A stretch of DNA of 64,000 nt from an uncultured Chromatiaceae bacterium (lineage in GTDB: Bacteria > Pseudomonadota > Gammaproteobacteria > Chromatiales > Chromatiaceae). The stretch is from assembly GCA_937923175.1 (NCBI GenBank), contig CALALB010000009.1, positions 62,001 through 126,000 of the forward strand, given 5' to 3'. Position 1 is the first letter of the stretch; every line of letters starts with the position of its first letter. This document shows, in pieces, positions 1 through 9,024 of the stretch. The notes under the pieces were generated by a model, which saw nothing but the letters and a program-made list of their open reading frames with translations, made no database searches and was not told the origin of the DNA. The position numbers and the translations under genes were made by a program.

Positions 1-936
1 GCTGAAACGATCGGCCCTAACCCAGAGAAGGGCCCCTCGCCCATGCCAGAGGTCCCAGTGGATCAGGGCGCCGGGCAAGGGAGACCAGAGTCATCGCCCC
101 CAGCGCTGTCCCAAGCAGCCGAGCAGCCAGCCCAGGCTGAGCCCCTGCCCGAGGCGATAGGCCCTGCGCAAGAGGAGTCAGGCGGGCGCCTGCAAGCCGA
201 GGCCGAGCGTCTAGCCGCTGAGGAGCAGGCGCGGCTGGAGGCTGAGGAGAGGGCCAGGCGTCAGGCTGAGACCGAACGGCACCGCGCTGAACAACAGGCC
301 CGAGAGGAACGGGTGCGTCGGCAGGCGGAGCGCGAGGCGCGCGAACGCGCCGAGGCTGAACGTCGCCGCCAGGCCGAGGAGCGGGCCCGCCTCCAAGACA
401 GGGCCGAGCGGCAACGATTACAAGAAGAGGCCGAGCGTCTAGCCGCTGAGGAACAGGCGCGACTGGAGGCCGAGCTAGCCCAGGCCCGTCAGCGCCAGCT
501 CGCCGAGGAATCCAAACGCCTGGCCGAGATCGAGGAACGCCGCCTCGCCGAAGAGCAGCGGCGATTGGCAGGACAGGTCCAGCCGCCGTACCCTCAGTCT
601 CAGGCTGAACCCCAGACCCCCAGGCAGACGGGGGGAGCGCCCTTTGCTCAGGACCTCAGCGAGGCCCAGCGCTATATTCCGATCATCCGCGAACGCGTCC
701 GTCAGTTTTGGGAACGCCCAGTGGCGAGCGGGGCAGGACTGTCGGCTGTGGTCAGGGTGCGCCTACTGCCGGGTGGCGAGGTGATACCGGGCAGCGTTCA
801 GATCGTTAAGAGCAGCGGGCAGACGGCCTTCGACCAGTCGGTCATCGCTGCCGTCTATCGGGCCTCGCCCTTGCCGGTACCTGCGGGTGCGGCCTTTGCC
901 CCTTTTCGCGAGTTTGATTTGACCTTTCGCCCTTGA
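1..936 (+). CDS. tolA: TolA, C-terminal part (cut by window edge)
   Basis: TolA links the inner membrane to outer-membrane Pal and helps outer-membrane constriction at division. The reading frame is open from base 1, so the N-terminal membrane anchor lies outside the window. What remains is a long Ala/Glu/Arg/Gln-rich helical domain (about residues 55-200, with repeats such as AERLAAEEQARLE appearing twice), a short Pro/Gln-rich hinge, and a globular C-terminal TolA/TonB-like domain (about residues 220-311) containing YIPIIRERVRQFW and FDQSVIAAV. It is followed 34 bases later by tolB, as in the usual tol-pal operon. The helical domain is a low-complexity repeat, so its exact length may vary between strains. 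Confidence 0.93.
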   Translation, partial: AETIGPNPEKGPSPMPEVPVDQGAGQGRPESSPPALSQAAEQPAQAEPLPEAIGPAQEESGGRLQAEAERLAAEEQARLEAEERARRQAETERHRAEQQAREERVRRQAEREARERAEAERRRQAEERARLQDRAERQRLQEEAERLAAEEQARLEAELAQARQRQLAEESKRLAEIEERRLAEEQRRLAGQVQPPYPQSQAEPQTPRQTGGAPFAQDLSEAQRYIPIIRERVRQFWERPVASGAGLSAVVRVRLLPGGEVIPGSVQIVKSSGQTAFDQSVIAAVYRASPLPVPAGAAFAPFREFDLTFRP

Positions 937-970
937 TTCTCCGAGTCAGACGACTCAAATCATCTTTACA

Positions 971-2341
971 ATGAGCATGCTGATGATGCGCCTTGTCGCC
1001 CCTTTGGCAGTCCTGATCCCTGATTATCGGTATGGGCGAGCGCTGATTGCGGCCCTCCTTTTCCTGGGCTTGCCGTCCCTTTGGGCTCAGCCCCGTCTCA
1101 ATATCGAGGTCAGTGGTGGTACTGAAATGGCCCAGCCGATTGCCATCGTCCCGTTCGGGCTGTCCGAGGACCAGTCCCCGCAGGTCGATCTCGCTGCGAT
1201 CATCGCCGCCGATCTTGCCCGCACCGGACGATTCAGACCCCTGGCGACCCGCGACCTGCTTGATCGCCCGACCCGGCGCGAGGAGGTCGATTTTCGTGAC
1301 TGGAGCCTGCTGGGGGCGAATAATCTGGCCATCGGGCGTATCGAGCCGGCAGCCGGCGGGTATCAGGTTAGCTTTGCCCTCTTCGATGTCTTCAGGGCCA
1401 CAGAGATTGCCAATGGGACCCTGACCAGCACCGCTAGCGGTCTACGTCAGACGGCCCATCGGATCGCTGATGAGATCTATGAACGCCTGACTGGACAACC
1501 AGGGGTCGCCTCGACCCGGATCGCCTATGTGAGCAGTCGCGACAGCAGCCCTGATCCTGAGATCAGTCTGCGGGTCGCCGATGCGGATGGCTCCAATCCC
1601 CAAACCATCGTTTCCGCGGCTGAACCGATCCTGTCGCCGGCCTGGTCGCCGGATGGCCGCAGGCTTGCCTATGTCTCGTTTGAGAATAAACGCCCGGCGA
1701 TCTATATCCAGGAGCTTGCCACTGGCAGACGCGAGCTGGTCGCGAGTTATCCTGGGATCAATGGCTCGCCGGCCTTCTCGCCGGATGGCGGGCGGCTGGC
1801 GATGACCCTCTCCAAGGATGGCAACCCCGAGATCTATGTTCTGGATCTGGCCAGCGGTGCCCTCAGGCGTCTGACCGATCATTTTGCGATCGATACCGAA
1901 CCAACCTGGTCGCCGGATGGTCAATGGATCGCCTTTACCTCGGATCGCGCAGGCACTCCCCAGATCTATCGGATGCCAGCCAATGGCGGTCCGGCTGAGC
2001 GTTTAAGTCGAGAAGGGGACTATAATGCGCGCGCCTCCTATGCCCCCGATGGGCGCTCGCTCGCGATGGTCAGCCGGGTCAAGGGTGCCTTTCGCATCGC
2101 CTTGCTCGATTTGGAGTCGGGCACAACCCGTCTGCTTAGCCGCGGCGAGCTGGATGAATCGCCGAGCTTTGCCCCAAACGGGGCAATGGTGATCTATGCC
2201 ACCCTCCATCAAGGACGGGGGGTCTTGGGGATAGCTGCGGTCGTAGGGGGGGTCAGCCAGCGTCTCAGCCAAGAGAGCGGCGAGATCCGCGATCCGGCCT
2301 GGTCGCCGCTTGCGTTGGGGGGGCGGGCGTTGCGTCCCTGA
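971..2341 (+). CDS. tolB: TolB, periplasmic beta-propeller of Tol-Pal
   Basis: TolB is the periplasmic protein that binds Pal and connects it to TolA. The 456-residue product has an N-terminal hydrophobic signal segment ending near LPSLWAQ, an N-terminal alpha/beta domain (IAIVPFGL; ADLARTGRFRPL), then repeated WD40-like propeller blades, each with a WSPDGR or FSPDGG motif (about residues 215-445). Length and architecture match the family, although the leader ahead of the signal segment is longer than usual and the true start may be one of the internal Met codons just downstream. There is no strong ribosome binding site at the chosen ATG. It sits between tolA and pal in the standard order. 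Confidence 0.95.
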   Translation: MSMLMMRLVAPLAVLIPDYRYGRALIAALLFLGLPSLWAQPRLNIEVSGGTEMAQPIAIVPFGLSEDQSPQVDLAAIIAADLARTGRFRPLATRDLLDRPTRREEVDFRDWSLLGANNLAIGRIEPAAGGYQVSFALFDVFRATEIANGTLTSTASGLRQTAHRIADEIYERLTGQPGVASTRIAYVSSRDSSPDPEISLRVADADGSNPQTIVSAAEPILSPAWSPDGRRLAYVSFENKRPAIYIQELATGRRELVASYPGINGSPAFSPDGGRLAMTLSKDGNPEIYVLDLASGALRRLTDHFAIDTEPTWSPDGQWIAFTSDRAGTPQIYRMPANGGPAERLSREGDYNARASYAPDGRSLAMVSRVKGAFRIALLDLESGTTRLLSRGELDESPSFAPNGAMVIYATLHQGRGVLGIAAVVGGVSQRLSQESGEIRDPAWSPLALGGRALRP

Positions 2342-2492
2342 TCCTGAATAGCGGTGGATGGAGATCGCCCGCGGCCTGCCAGCATTGGTCATGGAGGTTT
2401 TCGCCCCGACTGTAGATTGAAAAACACCTAGACCCGCCCTTGGTAGCTGGATCCAGCAAGCCGCCCAACCGATACCTGAAGGAAAACCGGCG

Positions 2493-3026
2493 ATGATATT
2501 TATCCCCGATCTGCCTGCTCGCTTGTCTGGCCCCCTGATTCTAACCGCGATCCTGGTGATGGGCTGCGCCTCGGCCTCCAAGCCCAATGAGACCCCGGGC
2601 GGTTCCGGCTTGACCCCGGGCGGGCGGCAGCCCGGCACAATGCCTCTGACCTCAGAGCGCTCAGGCGGTATGCGCCCCTGGGAGGATCCTGCCAGTCCGC
2701 TCTATGAGCGCACCATCTATTTCGATTATGACACTGCCCAGATCAGGCCCGAATATGTCAATCTGATCCGCACCCATGCCCGCTATCTCGGGGACCATCC
2801 CGATCTGCGCGTTACCCTGGAGGGACATGCTGACGAACGCGGGACGCGGGAATATAACCTGGCGCTCGGCGAGCGGCGCGCCGATTCGGTACGCCAATTC
2901 ATGCTAGCCGAAGGGGTGCGGGCCACTCAGCTTGCTACCCTCAGTTATGGCGAGGAACGGCCGGCGGTTTTGGGGCACAGCGAGGAGTCCTGGCGTCTCA
3001 ATCGCCGGGTGATCATTCAATACTGA
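2493..3026 (+). CDS. pal: Pal, peptidoglycan-associated lipoprotein
   Basis: Pal is an outer-membrane lipoprotein that binds peptidoglycan and the TolB partner. The 177-residue product starts with a lipoprotein signal peptide with lipobox LVMGC (Cys at about residue 25), a Pro/Gly-rich linker, and an OmpA-like domain (about residues 70-177) with IYFDYDTAQIRPEY, the peptidoglycan-binding segment LEGHADERGTREYN and the family signature LGERRADSV. A GAAGGA-like ribosome site lies about 13 bases upstream of the ATG. The 150 bases separating it from tolB show no further gene. cpoB follows after 10 bases, so the two are probably co-transcribed. Confidence 0.96.
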   Translation: MIFIPDLPARLSGPLILTAILVMGCASASKPNETPGGSGLTPGGRQPGTMPLTSERSGGMRPWEDPASPLYERTIYFDYDTAQIRPEYVNLIRTHARYLGDHPDLRVTLEGHADERGTREYNLALGERRADSVRQFMLAEGVRATQLATLSYGEERPAVLGHSEESWRLNRRVIIQY

Positions 3027-3036
3027 TTCAGGCGTT

Positions 3037-3873
3037 ATGAATATCTGGATCCAGCGATCGGCCATGTTTTTAGGGGTGATGGGTATGATCAATGCCCTCC
3101 CCGCGGTTTGGGCCGCCGATCCCGAACTGGAAAGCCGACTCGGGCGTCTGGAGCGGATCATCGAAAATCAAAGCGGTTCTGAGCTCTTGCTCCAGATTCA
3201 GCGTTTGCAGGGCGAGATGCAGACCCTGCGCGGGATGATCGAACGGCAAGGTCTCGAGATCGACCAACTCAAGCGCCAGCAGCGCGATCAATTCCTCGAT
3301 CTCGATACCCGGCTGAGATCCAGGGACCATGCGGCTGAAACTGGGGTCATGCCCTCTGAGACTGGCAGTGCCGAGGCACTCCAGCCAGGGTCAGGTAGCG
3401 TCCCCGAGCTCCCCGCTGCCCCGGCCGAGCCGGTTGCACCCAACTTAGGCGGCATCCCAGCCCTGCCCCAGCCTGAAACGAGGCGGAGCGATGAACGGGC
3501 GCTCTACACCCAGGCCTTTCAGCTGGTCAAGGATCGCCGGTATCAGGAGGCTCGGGGGGCATTGAGCGAGTTTTTGCGCCGTTATCCCGAGGGCAACTAT
3601 GCTGAGAGCGCCCATTATTGGCTGGCCGAGACCCAGTATACCCTGCGCGATTATCCGGCGGCCTTGACCGAATATGAACGCTTCATTCAGCGATACCCAA
3701 CGAGCGCCAAGGTACCGGGTGCATTGCTGAAGATCGGTCTGATCCAGGTTGAACAAGGCCAATCCGAACAGGCCCGGGCTACCTTGGAACGCCTGATTCG
3801 CGATCATCCCGAGGCGCCTGAGTCCCGATTGGCGCGCGATCGCCTTGGACGGCTTGAGGGGCGAGCCCGCTAG
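3037..3873 (+). CDS. cpoB: CpoB (YbgF), Tol-Pal-associated TPR protein
   Basis: CpoB coordinates peptidoglycan synthesis with outer-membrane constriction and is the usual last gene of the tol-pal operon. The 278-residue product has a signal peptide (cleavage near PAVWAAD), an N-terminal trimerising coiled coil (about residues 27-90, with LERIIENQSG and IQRLQGEMQTLRGMIE), a Pro/Ala-rich linker, and three TPR repeats at the C terminus (YTQAFQLVKDRRYQEA; YAESAHYWLAETQY; PGALLKIGLIQVEQG). Architecture and length match the family. The next gene starts 27 bases downstream in the same direction. Confidence 0.94.
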   Translation: MNIWIQRSAMFLGVMGMINALPAVWAADPELESRLGRLERIIENQSGSELLLQIQRLQGEMQTLRGMIERQGLEIDQLKRQQRDQFLDLDTRLRSRDHAAETGVMPSETGSAEALQPGSGSVPELPAAPAEPVAPNLGGIPALPQPETRRSDERALYTQAFQLVKDRRYQEARGALSEFLRRYPEGNYAESAHYWLAETQYTLRDYPAALTEYERFIQRYPTSAKVPGALLKIGLIQVEQGQSEQARATLERLIRDHPEAPESRLARDRLGRLEGRAR

Positions 3874-3900
3874 GGCGAGAGGATGCCTTGATGAACGAGT

Positions 3901-5142
3901 ATGAATGAGCAATTGCCCTTTATTGGCATCGATCAGCTGCGGGTTGGGCTGTATGTCCATCTCGATCTGAGCTGGATCCAGCATCCCTTCCCGTTCAATC
4001 ATTTCAAGATCGAGTCTGAGTCCCAGATCGAGACCATCCGCAGTCTGGGTCTGCAGAGGGTGCGCTGGTCGCCCGAGCTCAGCGACCCAGAGCCGGCTGG
4101 CATCTCGGAACGGCCGTCATCGGCTGCTACCCCTGCCACCCTGCCTGCCCGCACCCTTCCGGATGATCAGCTCAGTCTCTTGCGCTGCGAGCGCGAGTTT
4201 GCCGAGGCCGCCCAATCGCTGCGTGAGATCTTTAAAACCGTTGCCAAGGAGCCGCAGCAGGCGCGCGACCAGGCCGAGCAGCTTGCCCATAAGCTGGTCA
4301 AGACATTGAACGATCAGGGCGAGTCTTATATCCGTCTGCTCTCCGAGCAGGCGGGCGATCGGACGGCGCTGCATGGGATCAATATCGCCGCCATCGCGCT
4401 CTTGCTGGGTCGGCGTCTCGGGTTCGATCAGGAGTCGCTCAATCGGCTAACATTGGCAGCACTGGTGCACGACATCGGCAAGATCCAATTGCCTGAGCGT
4501 CTGCATTGGCATGACCTCGATTTCAAAGGCCCCGAGCGTAAGCTGTTCCAGAAACATGTCGAATACGGGGTTGAAATTGCCGAGCGTATGGGCCTGGATC
4601 CAAGGATCTGCGCGGCGATCGCCCAGCATCATGAATATGTCGACGGCTCGGGCTTTCCGCGTGGTCTTAAGGGCGACCAAATCAGCGGCGATGCTCGCAT
4701 CCTGGCACTGGTCAATCATTATGACTGCCTGTGCAATCCAGCTAATCCCATCGATGCGGTGACCCCCCATCAGGCGCTCTCCCTGATGTTTGCCCAGTCT
4801 CGCTCTAAGTTCGATGCCCAGATCCTGCCGGTCTTCATCCGCATGCTCGGTGTCTATCCGCCGGGCTCAGTGGTGCTGTTAAGCAACGGGCGCTATGCCT
4901 TGGTGATCTCGGTCAATGCGGGGCGTCCCCTGAAGCCGCGCGTGCTGATCCATGAGCCCTGGGTCCCGCGCGAGTCAGCGCAGGTGATCGACCTGGAGGA
5001 CCGTCCGGATCTCAGCATCCGCCAGAGCCTCAAGCCCACCCAGTTGCCGCGGGCCGCTTTTGATTATCTCTTGCCCAGACAACGGATCTGCTATTTTTTT
5101 GAACGCGCGCGCGCCTCCGATGAGCAGTCAAAGAAGCCCTGA
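3901..5142 (+). CDS. HD-GYP c-di-GMP phosphodiesterase with DUF3391 domain
   Basis: Predicted cytoplasmic cyclic di-GMP phosphodiesterase, 413 residues. The N terminus (FIGIDQLRVGLYVHLDLSW to RVRWSPE) matches the DUF3391 domain commonly found ahead of HD-GYP. The catalytic part has the HD pair in LVHDIGKIQLPE (about residues 189-200), a metal-binding His in KHVEYGVEI, and HHEYVDGSGFPRGL near residue 242. The family signature usually reads GYP; here it is GFP, a conservative change seen within the group. A Lys/Gln-rich helical linker (about residues 95-150) separates the domains. It lies directly upstream of a GGDEF-EAL protein, which suggests shared c-di-GMP signalling. Confidence 0.9.
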   Translation: MNEQLPFIGIDQLRVGLYVHLDLSWIQHPFPFNHFKIESESQIETIRSLGLQRVRWSPELSDPEPAGISERPSSAATPATLPARTLPDDQLSLLRCEREFAEAAQSLREIFKTVAKEPQQARDQAEQLAHKLVKTLNDQGESYIRLLSEQAGDRTALHGINIAAIALLLGRRLGFDQESLNRLTLAALVHDIGKIQLPERLHWHDLDFKGPERKLFQKHVEYGVEIAERMGLDPRICAAIAQHHEYVDGSGFPRGLKGDQISGDARILALVNHYDCLCNPANPIDAVTPHQALSLMFAQSRSKFDAQILPVFIRMLGVYPPGSVVLLSNGRYALVISVNAGRPLKPRVLIHEPWVPRESAQVIDLEDRPDLSIRQSLKPTQLPRAAFDYLLPRQRICYFFERARASDEQSKKP

Positions 5143-5187
5143 TCAGAGTGCTGGAGGTGGTCGCATCCGCAAGGAGTCCCTATTCCC

Positions 5188-7638
5188 ATGGTGCGCGCAG
5201 ACTTGACCGCCGAGCTTGCCTTTGCCCAGGTCTTGATCGAGGAATTGATCGATGCCGTCTGGCTGGTCGATCCTCAAACCCAACGCCTGATTGCGGTCAA
5301 TCGCGCTGCTGTAGAGTTATTCGGCTTACCCCGCGAGGACCTCATCGGACACGAGGTCAGGGAGCTCGCCTACACCCCGGAGGACCTGTTTTTCTGGGAG
5401 GATGTTCTGGCCGGGCGCGCCCAGACCCTCATCTCCGAGACCCTGATACGTCGCCCAGATGCCAACCTGATCCAGGTCTTGCGGCGGGTAGGTTATCTGA
5501 GCTGGGGGCAATCTGGGCTCTATCTCGTGTGTTTCTCCGACCAAAGCGAGCGCTATGCCGCTGAACGGGAGCTCGAAAAGCTGATCGCTGAATTGCGCGC
5601 CACCCTCGAGTCGAGCACCGACGGTATCCTGGTGACCGATCTCGATGGCGGGATCCGCGGGTTTAACCGGCGCTTTGCCGAGCTTTGGGATCTGCCAAGC
5701 GAACTTCTCACCGAACGCAATGATGCCGCCATCTATGAGCGCATGCAGGCTACGGTCGCTGATACGGGGGATTATCTCCGATATACCGCAACGCTGAAGG
5801 CCAATCCGCTGTTCGAGTCGACCGATCTACTGAGGCTGCGCAACGGTCGGACCCTAGAACGCGTGACTGTACCCCAATATGCCCGCGGTTGCCCGATCGG
5901 CCGGGTCTTTTCATTCCGCGACATCACCCAGCGCCTGAAGAACGAGGAAGAGCTCAAACTGGCAGCCCAGGTCTTTGCCTCGAGCCTCGATGCCATCCTG
6001 ATCGCCGACCCCGAATTGCGTGTCCTGACTGTCAATCCAGCGGCTGAACAATTGATTGGGCAGGGCAGTGCCTCGCTCATCGGTCAGCGGCTCGATCAGA
6101 TCCTCCAGCGTTGGTCAGGCTCTGCCCGCGAGTCTGAAATCTGGCACTCGCTCGAACACTCAGCCCATTGGCAAGGCGAGCTCACCCAATGCCATCCAGA
6201 TGGTCGGAAACTGGTCTGCCTGGTATCTCTGGTGCGGGTCCTGGATACGGGGGGGGCGACGGCGCATTATCTCGCCTTCGTTAAAGACCTCTCCGAGGTG
6301 GTGGCGGCGCGTCAGCACATCGAGCGTTTGGCCTTTAATGATTCACTAACCGGCCTACCCAATCGCCGGCGTCTGGATGAGCGCCTAGAGTTTAATATCC
6401 AGCTCGCCCAACGCGACCACAGCAGCTTTGCTGTGCTCTTCGTCGATCTGGATCGTTTTAAACATATCAATGATGCCATGGGCCATCTCTTCGGCGACCG
6501 GGTCTTAACCAAGGTGGCCGAGCGGATCGCCCAGTGTGTGCGTCATGTCGATACCGTGGCCAGGCTGGGGGGCGATGAATTCGTCATCGTCCTCCATCGC
6601 GTCGATGCGCACGAGGCCGAATGCATCGCCCGCCGGGTGCTCGATGCCACTGCCAGACCATTCTCTATCGATGAGCTCGAGTTCACCCTCAGCTGCAGCA
6701 TCGGGATTGCTATGTATCCAGAGGATGGTCAGACGGCGGATGAGCTGATCAAGAACGCCGATACCGCCATGTATTACATCAAGGAACGCGGGCGCAATGG
6801 TCTGTGTTTCTATCAGCGCCAGATGAATGCCCACCTGCTCGAGCGGGTGCGTCTAGATCATGCCATGCGCAAGGCCCTGGCGCGCGGTCATTTTTGGTTG
6901 GCCTATCAGCCGCAGGTCGATCTCAAAAGCGGTCGGGTCAGCGGCGCCGAGGCCTTACTGCGTTGGCGGGATCCGGTCATGGGCGATCTCTCGCCGGGCT
7001 ACTTTATCCCCATCGCCGAGGAAAGCGGGTTTATCATCTCGCTCGGCGACTGGGTCTTGCGCCGGGCTATCGAGCAAGCAGTCCAGTGGTATCGTCGGGG
7101 TCTAAAGCTCCTTGTCTCGGTCAATGTCTCGGCAAGTCAGTTTCAAAAGCCCGATTTCAGCGAGCGTCTCGCGCAGGCCCTCGCTGAAGCCGGCTTGCCT
7201 CCTGGCCAATTGGAGCTCGAGCTCACCGAATCCATCCTGATCCAAAACGTCGAGGAAACCTTGGAACGGCTCGAGACCCTGGTTGGACTGGGTGTCCGTT
7301 TGGCCATCGATGACTTTGGCACTGGCTATTCCAACCTGGCCTATCTCAAACGCTTTCCGATCCATCGGCTCAAGATCGATCGCTCATTCGTCAGCGATAT
7401 CCCGCATGATGAAAGCGACACTGTCATCGCCACAGCAGTCATCAGTCTAGCTGCGGCGCTTAATCTCCAGGTCATCGCCGAGGGGGTGGAAAACGAGATC
7501 CAGCGCCAGTTTTTGCTTGAGGCCGGCTGTCACGCCTTCCAGGGTTATCTCTGTGCACCGGCCTTGCGCCCCGAGGCTTTTGAGGACTTGGTTGCCCGCC
7601 TTGGGCTGAGCGATCCGCAGGAAGAGACGCTCAGCTAG
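5188..7638 (+). CDS. PAS-PAS-PAS-GGDEF-EAL c-di-GMP enzyme
   Basis: Cytoplasmic sensor of 816 residues with no membrane segment. Three PAS-like regions come first (about 10-115, 135-250 and 265-375), then a GGDEF domain (about 385-545) with intact VARLGGDEFVIV and the RHVD inhibitory-site motif five residues before it. The C-terminal EAL domain (about 565-805) has EALLRW, ELTES, IDDFGTGYSNL, LKIDRSFV and VIAEGVE, so the phosphodiesterase residues look intact. Both activities are therefore possible; in such hybrids one often dominates. The start follows AAGGAG with 10-base spacing. It is 45 bases after the HD-GYP gene and probably in the same transcript. Confidence 0.92.
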   Translation: MVRADLTAELAFAQVLIEELIDAVWLVDPQTQRLIAVNRAAVELFGLPREDLIGHEVRELAYTPEDLFFWEDVLAGRAQTLISETLIRRPDANLIQVLRRVGYLSWGQSGLYLVCFSDQSERYAAERELEKLIAELRATLESSTDGILVTDLDGGIRGFNRRFAELWDLPSELLTERNDAAIYERMQATVADTGDYLRYTATLKANPLFESTDLLRLRNGRTLERVTVPQYARGCPIGRVFSFRDITQRLKNEEELKLAAQVFASSLDAILIADPELRVLTVNPAAEQLIGQGSASLIGQRLDQILQRWSGSARESEIWHSLEHSAHWQGELTQCHPDGRKLVCLVSLVRVLDTGGATAHYLAFVKDLSEVVAARQHIERLAFNDSLTGLPNRRRLDERLEFNIQLAQRDHSSFAVLFVDLDRFKHINDAMGHLFGDRVLTKVAERIAQCVRHVDTVARLGGDEFVIVLHRVDAHEAECIARRVLDATARPFSIDELEFTLSCSIGIAMYPEDGQTADELIKNADTAMYYIKERGRNGLCFYQRQMNAHLLERVRLDHAMRKALARGHFWLAYQPQVDLKSGRVSGAEALLRWRDPVMGDLSPGYFIPIAEESGFIISLGDWVLRRAIEQAVQWYRRGLKLLVSVNVSASQFQKPDFSERLAQALAEAGLPPGQLELELTESILIQNVEETLERLETLVGLGVRLAIDDFGTGYSNLAYLKRFPIHRLKIDRSFVSDIPHDESDTVIATAVISLAAALNLQVIAEGVENEIQRQFLLEAGCHAFQGYLCAPALRPEAFEDLVARLGLSDPQEETLS

Positions 7639-7722
7639 ATCAGCTAGAGGCGATGGATCTTTAGGCGGACTATGCGCCCAGCCCCTCTGTTCCTGCCAAT
7701 CGGAGGAAGCGGGCCGCCTCAG

Positions 7723-8037
7723 CTAGCCGTTGCTTGACCCACCCAGGCAAGGCGGCGACTCTGGTGCGCCGCCGCGGGCCTGCCATTCATCCGGCGTCCA
7801 GGTATGCATGGTTAAGGCATGCAGCCCCTGGTTGAACTCATCGGCCAACAGCTCGTTGATCCGCCGATGCCGATCGACCAGCGACAGCCCATTGAAGGCC
7901 TCGCTCACTACTAGGAGCTTGAAATGCGACTCGGCATCGGCAGGGACGGCATGCATATAGCTCTCATCCACGACATCGAGATACACAGGCGCTAGGGCCT
8001 CCTGGATATGGTGTTCGATACGCTGCTTGCGGTTCAT
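7723..8037 (-). CDS. bolA: BolA family protein
   Basis: 104-residue BolA/IbaG-family protein; members bind monothiol glutaredoxins and take part in Fe-S handling or regulation. Family features are RIEHHIQEALAPVYLDVVDES near the N terminus, the SHFKLLVVSEAF strand with its conserved His, and the helix-turn motif LVDRHRRINELLADEFNQGLHALTMHTWTPDEW. Its ATG overlaps the TGA of the upstream gene by four bases (ATGA), indicating translational coupling with the AAA-like protein. A short Gly/Ser/Pro tail after the core is not part of the conserved fold. Confidence 0.9.
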   Translation of the reverse strand: MNRKQRIEHHIQEALAPVYLDVVDESYMHAVPADAESHFKLLVVSEAFNGLSLVDRHRRINELLADEFNQGLHALTMHTWTPDEWQARGGAPESPPCLGGSSNG

Positions 8038-8933
8038 GGATCTGACTCCAGCTTGGGTTTATGCCGCTGAGGGGATCTTGAATCCGATTTGAGCTCGATC
8101 TCCTCGACCATTAGCCAGTTGACCGCGGTCTTTAGGACTTGATATTGGGCGTCCTGGGTTCTCGGATCGATAAGCCGCTCGCGTTCGACGCCTTCTAGGC
8201 GTCCATAAAGGCTGAGGCGCAACTGTTCAAGGGTACGCACATGCAGCTTCAGGTCGCTGAGCAGTCGGGCAAATTCGCTCTGGGTTGGCGCCACCTCGAG
8301 CAGCTCAAACAATTGGTGAAGCGCCCTAAACAGGGGCTCGGCCTCGGTTCCCAGACCAAAATTGCCTGGACTATACACCAGCTGCCGGTCTGGGATCCGC
8401 CCGATCCAGACGCGAAAGCCTTCCTTGCGCAATCCATGATAGATTGATGCCTCCGAGATCAGCATGACGAACAGATGCCTGGGATTGGCCACATAGGGCG
8501 CACCCCGGACCTCCCAGATCCCTTCTTTGACCAGGCGATAGAGCCGCAGATGCTCGCGAAAATCGGCAGCCTGCAATTGGTCGATGATCAAGGCCGTCGG
8601 CTCACCCTCGCTATGGGCGCAGGCCTCGCTGACCACCTGATCGAGCGGCTCGATCGGCGGCTCCATGCGCCCCAACTCATCGCGGGTCGGCGGTAGGATC
8701 AGCTGGGGCAGGGGCGGGGCGGTGTCGGTGAAATCGTGATAAAGGATCTGGGGATATTCAAGGGCGCGCGCCAGCGCCATGGCAAAGGCAGTCTTTCTGC
8801 GCTCACCATCGCCCTCGATATTCAAAAGCCGGATGCCGGTGTGGGGGGTCGCAAACAGACAGCGGACGAGAAACTCGTAATCGTCGTTTGATTCAAACCC
8901 GCACGCCGTCAGTTTTGCCCTGAGATCTGACAT
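8034..8933 (-). CDS. AAA-like ATP-binding protein with degenerate P-loop
   Basis: I do not recognise a named family. The 299-residue protein looks like a single AAA-type nucleotide-binding domain: a Walker-A-like stretch NIEGDGERRKTAFAMALARA near residue 40, a Walker-B-like PTALIIDQLQAADF near 115, and a sensor-like segment HLFVMLISEASIYHGLR near 150. The P-loop lacks the second Gly of GxxGxGK[ST], so nucleotide hydrolysis is doubtful. The C terminus is helical and charged. ATG at 8933 is preferred over an upstream TTG at 8942. Coupling to bolA by an ATGA overlap suggests a joint function, but none can be named. Confidence 0.7.
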   Translation of the reverse strand: MSDLRAKLTACGFESNDDYEFLVRCLFATPHTGIRLLNIEGDGERRKTAFAMALARALEYPQILYHDFTDTAPPLPQLILPPTRDELGRMEPPIEPLDQVVSEACAHSEGEPTALIIDQLQAADFREHLRLYRLVKEGIWEVRGAPYVANPRHLFVMLISEASIYHGLRKEGFRVWIGRIPDRQLVYSPGNFGLGTEAEPLFRALHQLFELLEVAPTQSEFARLLSDLKLHVRTLEQLRLSLYGRLEGVERERLIDPRTQDAQYQVLKTAVNWLMVEEIELKSDSRSPQRHKPKLESDP

Positions 8934-9024
8934 AGACGCCAAGCATAGACAGAAATCGCTCAGCGCCCAATAGGCTGGTCCTAATTTTCGCTAGACACCT
9001 AGGCAGTTGTAGGGCGATGAACGG

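Noticed and set aside
1442-1924. 160-residue minus-strand ORF inside tolB
   Set aside because: Shadow of the tolB coding frame; its residues mirror the tolB propeller codon pattern.
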